DNA from: Kiritimatiellia bacterium
GTDB lineage: Bacteria > Verrucomicrobiota > Kiritimatiellia > RFP12 > UBA1067
Assembly: GCA_017411125.1 (NCBI GenBank)
Contig: JAFPNP010000257.1
Span: forward strand, 1-26,238
DNA length: 26,238 bases
Direction: 5' to 3'
Positions 17,657 to 24,496 of this stretch are shown here, piece by piece; positions within the stretch are counted from its first letter, which is position 1; each line of letters opens with the position of its first letter. A program made the translations under genes and the position numbers. The notes beneath the pieces are model-generated. The model ran no database searches, was not told the DNA's origin, and saw only the letters and a program-made list of their open reading frames with translations.

Positions 17657-17992
17657 GGCGCAGCCTATAACGCGCCAGCCTTGCTTTGCATATGCGTTTA
17701 TCGCCTCTTCAAGTTTTTCCGGGTCAAACTTGCCAGAATACCACTTGTCTTTTTGCGTAAGAACCTTATATTGCTTTGGTGCGGCCTTTATATGCTGCAC
17801 CGTTGAAGCGTTTTTAGTTTCCGGAACCGTCATTGTGAGTCGTTGCGTCGAAGCATTTTCAGTTGCTGCCGCCGTCGTTGAAAAAACAAAAGACTTTGAA
17901 CAGTATGGGCATTCCACCTTGTAGCCACGCCATCGTTCGTCTATCGCAAGCTCTGCACCACAATGGGGACATTTTGTGTTTACGTTCATCAT
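17630..17992 (-). CDS. Zinc-ribbon plus DUF4177-like protein, 3' end lost into the repeat
   Basis: A 120-residue protein. CPHC (8-11) and CPYC (28-31) form an N-terminal zinc ribbon of the kind found on small cytoplasmic proteins. A linker follows, then KQYKVLTQKDKWYSGKFDPEKLEEAINAYAKQGWRVIG, which resembles the first two-thirds of DUF4177. The domain should continue for about 20-30 residues. Instead the final eight residues (CNFRLRAA) and the stop are supplied by repeat copy 1, so the gene is truncated and may be non-functional. The start at ATG 17992 (or 17989) follows AAGAAGGAA; the frame extends further but without a better start. Function unknown. Confidence 0.72.
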   Translation of the reverse strand: MMNVNTKCPHCGAELAIDERWRGYKVECPYCSKSFVFSTTAAATENASTQRLTMTVPETKNASTVQHIKAAPKQYKVLTQKDKWYSGKFDPEKLEEAINAYAKQGWRVIGCACNFRLRAA

Positions 17993-18053
17993 TGTTTCCT
18001 TCTTGGATTCTTCCAACATCCTTTGAACATTTTGGGCGAACGCTGCACATTGT

Positions 18054-18083
18054 ACTATAATCCGACGCGGCTTTGACGGACAA
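18054..18083 (-). promoter_or_regulatory. Possible promoter of the zinc-ribbon gene
   Basis: TTGTCC (18083-18078), an 18-nt spacer and TATAGT (18059-18054) lie 62 nt upstream of the start. The match is moderate. It sits between the toxin stop and the zinc-ribbon gene, so that gene may be transcribed separately from the toxin-antitoxin pair. Confidence 0.35.
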
Positions 18084-18116
18084 GCGGTATAGGCATGACA
18101 GTATGAAGAACGTGCA

Positions 18117-18419
18117 TCACTGCTGGCATGGCCGTCTGTTGTGCCAGAAACCAGGACGACGGCTCGTGTGCATGACTGCAAGTATGAGTATGCGTTCTGT
18201 TTCAATTGAATATACAAGCGCGTACGGGAAACGACTGACAAGGCAACGGCGAATGCCATCTTCTATTTCCACGCAAAATTTAGGATTGTCTTCTACTGCA
18301 AAAATGGCATCTTCAACTTCTGCCTCAAACTCTGCGCCGAGACCGGGTCGGACAGAATTGTACCAGTCAATGGCGGCAAGAAATTCCGCCCGCGCCTCTT
18401 CCGCCATTTCTATTTTCAT
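18117..18419 (-). CDS. Type II toxin, RelE/ParE family
   Basis: A 100-residue protein with the family layout: an N-terminal strand and helix (MKIEMAEEARAEFLAAIDWYNSVRPGLGAEF), a long helix (EAEVEDAIFAVEDNP), then RRCLVSRFPYALVYSIETERILILAVMHTSRRPGFW. The closing arginine-rich HTSRRPGFW pattern is typical of ParE-like members. RelE members cut ribosome-bound mRNA and ParE members poison gyrase; the sequence alone does not decide which. Its ATG overlaps the antitoxin stop (ATGA), the standard antitoxin-first arrangement. It appears intact and lies inside the patch flanked by the multi-hairpin repeats. Confidence 0.9.
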   Translation of the reverse strand: MKIEMAEEARAEFLAAIDWYNSVRPGLGAEFEAEVEDAIFAVEDNPKFCVEIEDGIRRCLVSRFPYALVYSIETERILILAVMHTSRRPGFWHNRRPCQQ

Positions 18420-18661
18420 ATGCCAGCCTTTTTCCTCGCCTCCGCAATCACTTCAGAAACAGGAATTGTTCTGGTGGCGCCGACAATAATGTCAGCCCGT
18501 CTGCGTTTTGCCGTCGCCATCCATTCAGACAAAACAGCAAAATTTTCGGCCACGCCATCAGTATCTGTCGAGGAAGACCGCAAAGACGACCAAATATACT
18601 CCATCGTCCGAAACTTCTCTGACGCGGTCATTTTGTCTATCGCTTCCATTACTGCTGGCAT
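18416..18661 (-). CDS. Antitoxin of the RelE/ParE pair (addiction-module component type)
   Basis: An 81-residue protein, first gene of the toxin-antitoxin pair. Its start MPAVMEAIDKMTASEKFRTMEYIWSSL resembles the TIGR02574 addiction-module antitoxins, whose N-terminal helix pattern ends in IWxSL. The C-terminal part is basic and helical (RTIPVSEVIAEARKKAGI) and likely wraps the toxin. ATG 18661 is chosen because AAAGGAG lies 7 nt upstream; the longer frame to 18859 runs through the promoter and the repeat. Autorepression together with the toxin is usual in such systems. Confidence 0.82.
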   Translation of the reverse strand: MPAVMEAIDKMTASEKFRTMEYIWSSLRSSSTDTDGVAENFAVLSEWMATAKRRRADIIVGATRTIPVSEVIAEARKKAGI

Positions 18662-18691
18662 ATACTGCTCCTTTGTGTTCTGACGGCGCAT

Positions 18692-18700
18692 ATTATACCA
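18692..18700 (-). promoter_or_regulatory. Extended -10 promoter of the toxin-antitoxin operon
   Basis: TGG plus a perfect TATAAT (18697-18692), followed by ATGCGCCG. The 14-nt stretch TATAATATGCGCCG is identical to the -10 region of the RND/TSP3 promoter at 7657-7644. A poor -35 (TGTACA) lies 16 nt further upstream. The leader to the ATG is about 24 nt. Confidence 0.6.
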
Positions 18701-18744
18701 CATCGCCGCCGTTTGTACACCGGGGATATGTTCCGGCATCTGGG

Positions 18745-18791
18745 GGCGCCGCTCGCCGTGTTCACGACGCACGACCTGTACATCGCGGCGT
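18745..18791 (+). pseudogene. Fragment of the histidine phosphatase gene
   Basis: These 47 bp are identical to 17252-17298 of the phosphatase gene and encode PLAVFTTHDLYIAA, including the second catalytic histidine. The next 148 bp of the gene are missing and the sequence continues with the gene's last bases and the hairpin element. The junction falls in a 6-bp microhomology (CGGCGT, present at 17293 and 17441), so the deletion occurred after the duplication. Confidence 0.9.
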
Positions 18792-19001
18792 CTGACACGG
18801 CATGGCGCGTTGTCCTTGACGCGCCCGGTGTCATTTTGTTTTTGAAACAACCAGAACAACTCTCAAAAACAACTTTGCCCTTCGGACGCGCCTTGAACTT
18901 CGCCAACAGCCTTGTTCGGGAGGGACGGGCGCCGTCCCGTCCTAAACCAAGTTTTGCGAACGAGCGCGGGCGAGTTAGCCCGCGCGTGAATGGAAGTTGC
19001 A
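18786..19001. repeat. Multi-hairpin extragenic element, copy 2
   Basis: Second copy of the 216-bp element at 17441-17656. Here the last hairpin is perfect (GCGCGGGC-gagtta-GCCCGCGC) and copy 1 carries the variants. The two copies flank the zinc-ribbon gene and the toxin-antitoxin pair. Counting the phosphatase fragment, the duplicated segment starts at 18745. Confidence 0.92.
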
Positions 19002-19061
19002 AAAGAAAGTTGTTTATGTTGTTTCCAACTTGACGAAAACAACAAAGAAAACACAAACATG

Positions 19062-19149
19062 AAACTCCGATTCATCCGATATGCTAGCTAACGCTCGCAA
19101 ACCTTAAAAAACGCCCGCATCAGCGGGCGAATCGGACAAATCGGAGTTT
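19062..19149. repeat. Inverted repeat pair around the ATPase terminator
   Basis: The 19-bp arms 19062-19080 (AAACTCCGATTCATCCGAT) and 19131-19149 are inverted copies matching at 17 of 19 positions. They enclose the terminator hairpin at 19106-19129. The unit of about 88 bp looks like a small palindromic insertion, or a large bidirectional terminator. Nothing codes here. Confidence 0.7.
19106..19129 (-). terminator. Intrinsic terminator downstream of the metal ATPase
   Basis: On the minus strand the stem CGCCCGC/GCGGGCG with a 4-nt loop is followed directly by six T. It lies 57 nt past the ATPase stop and would end the repressor-ATPase transcript. Confidence 0.85.
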
Positions 19150-19161
19150 GATTTGGCAGGG

Positions 19162-19187
19162 AGGGCGCGTCGTCCTCGACGCGCCCT
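19162..19187. repeat. Gene-end hairpin (short relative of the multi-hairpin element)
   Basis: A perfect 11-bp stem, AGGGCGCGTCG and its complement around TCCT, starts inside the stop codon of the ATPase gene. It shares the GGCGCGT-yGTCCT-ACGCGCC core with the hairpins at 17459-17480, 18804-18825 and 26104-26125. There is no T-run. Confidence 0.75.
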
Positions 19188-21180
19188 ACCGAGCGGCGAT
19201 GCGCCTGTCGTACAGAAGCGCCGCGTTCAAGACCACGAACACCGACCCCGCGTTGTGCACAAGTGCGCCCGTCACCGGCGTGAGAACGCCAAACACCGAC
19301 AACGCTATCGCCACGGCGTTGAGACACATGGATATGGTTATGTTGACCTTTATGGTGTGTACGCAGCTGGCGGAGAGCCTCTTGAGATAGGCGAGCCGCG
19401 AAAGGTCGTCGCCGACAAGCGCGATGTCCGCCGCCTCGACCGCTATGTCGCTTCCGGCGCCGCCCATTGCCACTCCCACATGCGCCGTCTTCAGCGCAAC
19501 CGCGTCGTTCACGCCGTCGCCCACCATGCAGACAAGGCGTCCTGCGGACTGGATGGCGTCTACCGTCTGCGCCTTGTGTTCCGGAAGAAGCCCGGCTTTC
19601 ACGTCCGAAATACCCAATTCGCGCGCCACCGCCTCCGCCGTGGCCGCGTTGTCGCCGGTCAGCAGGCACGGCTCCATGCCCGCCCCGGCGAGTTCCGCGA
19701 CCGCGTCCGCAGCCCCCGGACGCGGAGTGTCCGAAAGAGCCACGAGCCCTGCGATCTTCCCGCCGGCGGCTACGAACACGACCGCCTTCCCCTCGCCGCG
19801 CAGCCTTGCGGCGGTTTCGGCTGTCTTCCGGGACGGGCTTTCGACCCCGTTCTCGCGCAGCCACGCCTCGGTGCCGCAGAACACGGGCCGTCCGTCCACG
19901 ACGCCGCGCACACCTTTGCCGGGAACCATGGCGAAATCTTTCGCGGGCGGCTGCGGACATGCCGCGGCGATGGCCTTGGCGAGCGGATGTTCCGACGAGG
20001 CCTCCACGGCGGACGCGAGACGCAGCACGTCGTCCCGCGCCGCCGTTTCGCCGGACGGTTCGACCTGCACCACGGAAAGCCGTCCGGTTGTCAGCGTTCC
20101 GGTCTTGTCGAGGCACGCCACGGCAACGCTTCCCATCCGCTCCAGGGCTTCGCCGCTCTTCACTATCACGCCGTGCTTCGCGGCCTGACCGATGGCCGCC
20201 ATTATCGCGGTCGGCGTGGCGAGCGCGAGCGAACAGGGACAGAACACCACGAGAATCGTCACGCCTCTCACAAGCCCTGTCGTCACGTCTCCGTACCACG
20301 CCCACACTCCGAGGAACGCAAGAAATGCCAACGCCAGCGAGGCCGGCACTAGAATCGCCGCCCATTTGTCCGCAATGCGCTGCACGGGAGCCTTCTTCCT
20401 TTCCGCTTCCTTCACGAGCCGGATCATCTTCTGGAGCGACGAGTCGGCGTTGGTCTTCGTGACGCGGATGGTGATCGCGCCGAAGCGGTTTATCGTGCCG
20501 GAGCACACCTCGTCGCCTTCGGACTTGTCAACGGGCAGCGACTCGCCCGTCATCACGCTCTGGTCTACCGTCGTCGTCCCTTCCGTTATCACGCCGTCCA
20601 CGGGAATCGTCTCGCCCGGCAGGACGCGGACGCCGTTCCCCACTTCGATCTCGTCCAGCGGCATATCCTTGAAACGGATTCCCTGCGCGAGACACTTGGG
20701 GCAGGTAACCACGTACCGCGCCGTGGGCGGCACGAGCGACACCAGCTTCGTCAGCCCGCGCCGCGCCCGCTTGAGCGTCGCGGCCTCCAGCGTCTCGCCG
20801 AGCGCCATGATGAAGGCGACCTCTCCGGCGGCGAACACCTGCCCTATGGAAAGACACGCCACCATCGCCGTGGCGATCAGCAAGCTCGCCCGGATCTTCC
20901 TCGCGGCGAACAAGGACTCCAGCGCCTCGCGCAGAATCGGAACGCCGCAAATGAACACCGTCGCGAACGCCGGATTCCACCATGTCGCGCGCTCAGCGCC
21001 CCCGCCGTGGCACCCATGGCCCGCCAGAACGAAACTGGCGACCAGGCACAGTCCGCCCGCCGCCAGAAACGGCCACGTCTCAAGCCGTTCGCACACGCGC
21101 TCGAACCATGCGGCGAATCCCTTTTCCTGCTCCCGCCATTCCTTCTCGGCCTTCGCGGCCAGACTGCAGCAACTTCCCAT
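19186..21180 (-). CDS. P1B-type heavy-metal-exporting ATPase (copper likely)
   Basis: A 664-residue inner-membrane pump with all P-type motifs: TGES (211-214), the membrane metal site CPC (314-316), phosphorylated aspartate in DKTGT (358-362), the HP motif of P1B pumps (398-399) and GDGVND (554-559). It has no N-terminal HMA domain, only GSCC at the start and HGCHGG (55-60). The last helix carries HNAGS (642-646) rather than CopA's MxxSS or ZntA's DxG, so specificity is not settled by sequence. An extra CPKC (160-163) sits in the actuator domain. ATG 21180 follows AAGGAAATCGGGAA; the earlier in-frame ATG 21237 would place the operator palindrome inside the gene. The neighbouring CsoR-type repressor with a copper-type ligand set favours Cu(I). 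Confidence 0.93.
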   Translation of the reverse strand: MGSCCSLAAKAEKEWREQEKGFAAWFERVCERLETWPFLAAGGLCLVASFVLAGHGCHGGGAERATWWNPAFATVFICGVPILREALESLFAARKIRASLLIATAMVACLSIGQVFAAGEVAFIMALGETLEAATLKRARRGLTKLVSLVPPTARYVVTCPKCLAQGIRFKDMPLDEIEVGNGVRVLPGETIPVDGVITEGTTTVDQSVMTGESLPVDKSEGDEVCSGTINRFGAITIRVTKTNADSSLQKMIRLVKEAERKKAPVQRIADKWAAILVPASLALAFLAFLGVWAWYGDVTTGLVRGVTILVVFCPCSLALATPTAIMAAIGQAAKHGVIVKSGEALERMGSVAVACLDKTGTLTTGRLSVVQVEPSGETAARDDVLRLASAVEASSEHPLAKAIAAACPQPPAKDFAMVPGKGVRGVVDGRPVFCGTEAWLRENGVESPSRKTAETAARLRGEGKAVVFVAAGGKIAGLVALSDTPRPGAADAVAELAGAGMEPCLLTGDNAATAEAVARELGISDVKAGLLPEHKAQTVDAIQSAGRLVCMVGDGVNDAVALKTAHVGVAMGGAGSDIAVEAADIALVGDDLSRLAYLKRLSASCVHTIKVNITISMCLNAVAIALSVFGVLTPVTGALVHNAGSVFVVLNAALLYDRRIAAR

Positions 21181-21214
21181 TTCCCGATTTCCTTGTTTTC
21201 GGCATCCGATACAT

Positions 21215-21230
21215 ATACCCGTATGGGTAT
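21215..21230. promoter_or_regulatory. CsoR-type operator upstream of the ATPase
   Basis: ATACCC-GTAT-GGGTAT, a 16-bp site with perfect 6-bp arms. It lies in the 63-nt gap between the repressor stop and the ATPase start and shares its ATACCC/GGGTAT arms with the palindrome in front of the repressor gene. It suggests that the ATPase has its own metal-responsive control as well as readthrough from the repressor promoter. Confidence 0.75.
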
Positions 21231-21243
21231 GGCGCATATGCGC

Positions 21244-21522
21244 CTACGCCATTCCCGCAAAATGCTCCAGCGCCTCGGCGAAACTTTCGATCGTCGCGTC
21301 GGCGTCGCCCTTCTCTATGCCTTCGCGCACGCAATGGCGCAGATGGCCTTCCAGAATCATCAGCCCGATGCGATGCAACGCGCCGTTGGCCGCGCTTATC
21401 TGCGTGAGGATGTCCTCGCACGGAACGTCCTCGCCCATCATCTTCTGCACGCCGTTCAACTGCCCGATGATTCTGTTGATCCGGACTTTCAACGCCTTTG
21501 CGTCTTCCATACAATACCGCAT
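21244..21522 (-). CDS. csoR: Copper-sensing repressor, CsoR/RcnR family
   Basis: A 92-residue all-helical repressor. The ligand set matches CsoR: C35 in DVPCEDIL, H60 and C64 in EGHLRHC, the same spacing as C36/H61/C65 of Mycobacterium tuberculosis CsoR. Basic residues of the first helices (LKVRINRIIGQLNGV) contact DNA. Metal binding releases the operator. I chose ATG 21522 because AAAGGAAGG lies 7 nt upstream; the earlier ATG at 21585 would overlap the promoter and operator. It is followed by the metal ATPase, and both have matching palindromes, so the pair forms an autoregulated efflux module. A nickel/cobalt or formaldehyde sensor is less likely from the ligands. Confidence 0.92.
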   Translation of the reverse strand: MRYCMEDAKALKVRINRIIGQLNGVQKMMGEDVPCEDILTQISAANGALHRIGLMILEGHLRHCVREGIEKGDADATIESFAEALEHFAGMA

Positions 21523-21551
21523 GATTTGCCTTCCTTTCGCAAACGCGGCAT

Positions 21552-21581
21552 AGTATACCCCATGGGGTATATTGGCGTCAA
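21552..21581 (-). promoter_or_regulatory. csoR promoter with embedded operator
   Basis: TTGACG (21581-21576), an 18-nt spacer and TATACT (21557-21552). The perfect 18-bp palindrome TATACCCCATGGGGTATA (21554-21571) fills most of the spacer and overlaps the -10. This GC-tract palindrome is the typical CsoR-type site. The -35 overlaps the stop codon of the upstream gene. Confidence 0.88.
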
Positions 21582-21952
21582 GCATAATATGACGCGCGGC
21601 GCGACAGGCCGTCGCGCCGCACCGTGAGCGGCTTGCCCTTGCCGAAGTCTCCGAATTTCATGGCGCTCTTCACGCTCGCTGGTATCTTGTCCACCCCGCC
21701 GAACATCTCGGAGATCGACGACTTGAACAGCTCCCGGACTTCGTTGTTCACCGCCTTGAGCGACGCATTGCGGAACTTGCCGACGTGATCCGCATCGTTG
21801 GCGGTTATCCTGCGGCCGGCAAGCGCATTGACGCCGCCGGCTCCGGCGGCGTCCGCCGTGACTACGGTTTTCGACTTCGCGGCGTTCGCCTGCTCGCTGG
21901 CGAATTTGACGAAGTTGGCGAACTGCGTGTTGAGTAGGTTGATCTGGCTCAT
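21578..21952 (-). CDS. Small soluble protein of unknown function
   Basis: A 124-residue protein I do not recognise. It begins MSQINLLNTQFANFVKFASE, has an alanine- and glycine-rich middle (TADAAGAGGVNALAGRR) and a helical second half (NEVRELFKSSISEMFGGVDKIP). There is no signal peptide or membrane segment. ATG 21952 is the first in a credible context; a weak AAGAAAG lies 9 nt upstream, and TATAAG with a GTGACC 17 nt further upstream may be the promoter. The amphipathic helices and lack of cysteines suggest a small structural or DNA-associated protein, but this is a guess. Its stop lies inside the csoR promoter, so transcription through it could feed csoR. Confidence 0.7.
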   Translation of the reverse strand: MSQINLLNTQFANFVKFASEQANAAKSKTVVTADAAGAGGVNALAGRRITANDADHVGKFRNASLKAVNNEVRELFKSSISEMFGGVDKIPASVKSAMKFGDFGKGKPLTVRRDGLSRRASYYA

Positions 21953-22064
21953 TGACCGCACTTTCTTGAAGTGTACGTTTTCGCTTCTTATACGTCCGGA
22001 AGCGGCGACGGTCACACTGCAGTCCGTCCGCTTCCGCGTCCGCAACATGCGGGCGACTTTTTGC

Positions 22065-22093
22065 TTGCGATTCCGCCGGGAAAGCCATATAAT
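22065..22093 (+). promoter_or_regulatory. Promoter of the surface-repeat protein gene
   Basis: TTGCGA (22065-22070), a 17-nt spacer and a perfect TATAAT (22088-22093). A leader of about 33 nt contains AGAGGA before the ATG at 22133. It is one of the few promoters here with both boxes and a normal leader. Confidence 0.7.
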
Positions 22094-22132
22094 AACACGC
22101 AACCAACCCATAGTAGAAGCAGAGGATTTGAA

Positions 22133-22750
22133 ATGAAGAAGATTCTGATATCGCTTTGCGCCGCCGTGGCGTGCGCAGCTGTCTCCGCGCAGGACGCGAA
22201 AGCCGTGCCTCCTGCAACCCAGGCCCAGGGGCAGGCTCAAGCAGCCTCCGCGACGGCGCCGGCTCCGGTCGCCGTTCAACCGCCGGCCAAGGCGCCTTGG
22301 CCCGTATGGCTTGCCTTCAACTCGATCGACGACGTTGACGTCGTGGGATTCCGCCTTACGCTTCCCTACGGCGAATGCGAGAGCGTGACGGGCTTCGACC
22401 TTGGCGTGTACGGGCGCGCGCGCTACATGGAAGGACTTCAGATCAACATTCTCCGCAACGAGGCGATCGACGTGATGGCGGGCGCGCAAGGAGGCATATA
22501 CAACTCCGCCGGCCGGGCCGACATGGTCGGCCTCCAGGTGGGGCTTTGGAACGAAGTGCGCTCCATCCGCGGAGTACAGGTGGGCGTCATCAATGTTGCC
22601 GACTCCGTAAGCGGAGTGCAGATCGGCCTCATAAACCGTGCCGAGGCGATGTACGGCTTCCAGGTCGGAGGCGTCAACGTGATACGCGAAAGCGACCTCG
22701 CCTTCTTCCCGGTCGTCAACGTCGGCTTCGAAGTGTTCCCCAACTACTGA
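22133..22750 (+). CDS. Exported surface-repeat protein, LA_2272 type
   Basis: A 205-residue exported protein. Residues 1-19 are a signal peptide (MKKILISLCAAVACAAVSA, cleavage before QD). A proline-, alanine- and glutamine-rich linker follows (about 25-54). The remainder is built of short repeats of the GLQVGLWN, GVQVGVIN, GVQIGLIN and FQVGGVNV kind, spaced about 20 residues apart, which predict a beta-solenoid or beta-barrel-like surface structure. This matches the LA_2272 family of surface repeat proteins, of unknown function. It has its own promoter and an AGAGGA ribosome site; the DUF1015 gene begins 23 nt later. Confidence 0.8.
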   Translation: MKKILISLCAAVACAAVSAQDAKAVPPATQAQGQAQAASATAPAPVAVQPPAKAPWPVWLAFNSIDDVDVVGFRLTLPYGECESVTGFDLGVYGRARYMEGLQINILRNEAIDVMAGAQGGIYNSAGRADMVGLQVGLWNEVRSIRGVQVGVINVADSVSGVQIGLINRAEAMYGFQVGGVNVIRESDLAFFPVVNVGFEVFPNY

Positions 22751-22773
22751 GGCCAAGACGGTCTGGCGAGACG

Positions 22774-23979
22774 ATGAACATACGCCCCTTCTCCGCAGTC
22801 CGTCCCGCGCCCGGCATGGCGGCGGCCGTCGCCGCCGTTCCCTACGACGTAGTGGACGCCGCCGAGGCGCGTGCGCTGGCCAAGGGCAACCCCGCCAGCT
22901 TTCTCCACGTGTCGCGCCCGGAAATCGACATGCCCGACGGCGCGGACAGTTCCTCTCCGGCAGCATACGCGCAGGCCAGAAAAGCGCTTGACGCGCTCCG
23001 CCAGTCCGGCACGCTGGTGCAGGATGAATCCCCACGCTTCTACGCGTACAGGCAGGTGATGGGCGACCATGCGCAAACGGGACTGGTCGCCACGTTCGAC
23101 ACGAAGGACTATCTCGCAGGCGTACTCAGGCAGCACGAGAAGACGCGCACGGACAAGGAAGACGACCGCACGCGCCACATCGAAGCGCTTTCCGCGCACA
23201 CCGGCCCCGCGTTCCTCACATACAAGGACAATGCGGACGTCGACGCGCTCGTCGCCGACGCTTGCGCCGGCGTTCCGCTTTGCGATTTCACGGCGGAGGA
23301 CGGAATCCGCCATGCCGTGTGGGAGATTCCTGCCGCATCAAACAATCGCCTCCAGTCGCTGTTCGCCAACATCCCGGCGGCGTACATCGCCGACGGGCAC
23401 CACCGCAGCGCGGCTGCGAGCCGCTACGCCAGCGAACACGGTTTCGAGGGCGAAAGCCGCTGGTTCCTCGCCGTCGCCTTCCCCGCATCCCAGCTCAAGA
23501 TACTTCCATACAACCGCCTCGTGGCGGATCTAAACGGCCTTTCCGCCGATGCGCTGCTCGCAAAAGCCCGCGAAGTGTTCACGGTGTCGGATGCTGCGGA
23601 CGGCATGCCCTCCGCAGGGCGCCACGCGCGAATGTTCATCGCCGGAAAGTGGTACGACCTCGCATGGAACGTGCCGGACGGGGCGAACGCAGTCTCGTCG
23701 CTCGACGTCTCGGTGCTGCAGGACAGGTTCCTCGCGCCCGTGCTCGGCATCGACGACCCGCGTACTTCGCCGCGCATATCTTTCATGGGCGGCATACGCG
23801 GAACGGACGAACTGCAAAGGCGCGTCGAGGAAGGACGCGCGGCAGTGGCGTTCTCCATGTTCCCGGTCACCGTGGAAGAGATGATGGGCATTGCGGACGC
23901 CGGGGCCGTGATGCCGCCGAAGTCCACCTGGTTCGAGCCAAAGCTCCGTTCAGGGCTGTTCGTCCATGTCATCGCTTAG
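22774..23979 (+). CDS. DUF1015 family protein
   Basis: A 401-residue cytoplasmic protein matching DUF1015 in length and motifs: MNIRPFSAVRP and VPYDVVDAAEARALAKGNPASFLHVSRPE at the start, HEKTRTDKEDDRTRHIEAL in the middle, AAYIADGHHRSAAASRYA, and the end MPPKSTWFEPKLRSGLFVH. The family is widespread in anaerobes and PVC bacteria and often neighbours serine-biosynthesis genes, but no biochemical role is established to my knowledge. The DGHHRSAA motif resembles a catalytic or metal site. The ribosome site is weak. Its last 14 nt overlap the DUF2062 gene, so the two are translated together. Confidence 0.93.
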   Translation: MNIRPFSAVRPAPGMAAAVAAVPYDVVDAAEARALAKGNPASFLHVSRPEIDMPDGADSSSPAAYAQARKALDALRQSGTLVQDESPRFYAYRQVMGDHAQTGLVATFDTKDYLAGVLRQHEKTRTDKEDDRTRHIEALSAHTGPAFLTYKDNADVDALVADACAGVPLCDFTAEDGIRHAVWEIPAASNNRLQSLFANIPAAYIADGHHRSAAASRYASEHGFEGESRWFLAVAFPASQLKILPYNRLVADLNGLSADALLAKAREVFTVSDAADGMPSAGRHARMFIAGKWYDLAWNVPDGANAVSSLDVSVLQDRFLAPVLGIDDPRTSPRISFMGGIRGTDELQRRVEEGRAAVAFSMFPVTVEEMMGIADAGAVMPPKSTWFEPKLRSGLFVHVIA

Positions 23980-24496
23980 GTGGAGATGGCTGCGTTTCCG
24001 CGCGCGCATGGTCCGCGAGCGGAAGCCGCCCGCGTTCATCGCGCGCGGCTGGGCGATCGGCATGTTCTACGGATGCACGATTCCTTTTGGCTTCCAGCTG
24101 ATGTTGTCGATACCCACCGCCGTGCTGCTGAAAGGCAGCAAGACGGGCGCAGCCGTGGGGACGTTCATCACGAACCATTTCACCATATTCGCCATATATC
24201 CAGTGCAGTGCTGGGCCGGCAACAAGGTGCTCGAGCTCTTCGGCTGCGACGTGGTTCCCGTTTCCGCAATCGTAGGCGAACTGAAAAGGATAGGCGCGAT
24301 GTCGATGCTGTCCGACGAGTTCTGGCACTCGCTCGGACAGCTCGGCGGAGGCGTCACGGCCTCTTTCTTCATCGGCGGCGCGCTGCTGGCCGCGATATGC
24401 GTGCCGCTCACGTACTGGGGAGTGCTGCGTTCCGTAGAACGCCGCCGGGCGCGGGCCGGAACAAGAAAATCGAAACGGAGAGAATGCAATGACTGA
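23966..24496 (+). CDS. DUF2062 membrane protein
   Basis: A 176-residue inner-membrane protein. The family pattern is visible: a basic N-terminus (RWRWLRFRARMVRERKPP), ARGWAIGMFYGCTIPFGFQLMLSIPTAVLLKGSKTGAAVGTFITNH, and a long C-terminal helix before a very basic tail (RRRARAGTRKSKRRE). About three hydrophobic segments are predicted (29-55, 70-85, 128-152). DUF2062 is uncharacterised; members accompany cell-envelope or sugar-transfer genes. It overlaps the DUF1015 gene by 14 nt and the Xaa-Pro peptidase gene by 8 nt, so the three form one tight operon. Confidence 0.9.
   Translation: MSSLRWRWLRFRARMVRERKPPAFIARGWAIGMFYGCTIPFGFQLMLSIPTAVLLKGSKTGAAVGTFITNHFTIFAIYPVQCWAGNKVLELFGCDVVPVSAIVGELKRIGAMSMLSDEFWHSLGQLGGGVTASFFIGGALLAAICVPLTYWGVLRSVERRRARAGTRKSKRRECND

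Noticed and set aside
18662..18859. Extended antitoxin frame starting at 18859
   Set aside because: It crosses the promoter and the phosphatase/hairpin repeat; the ATG at 18661 has a clear AAAGGAG site.
17441..19001. CRISPR array or integron-type cassette array
   Set aside because: There are only two long copies with gene-sized cargo between them, no regular spacers, no cas genes and no integrase.
18713..19033. A 106-codon plus-strand frame through the second hairpin element
   Set aside because: It reads a phosphatase fragment and then the repeat; the same repeat also opens in other frames. It is pseudogene and repeat sequence, not a gene.
21181..21237. Longer N-terminus of the metal ATPase starting at 21237 (with a C-x-x-C)
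   Set aside because: It would be encoded by the operator palindrome; the ATG at 21180 has a proper ribosome site.
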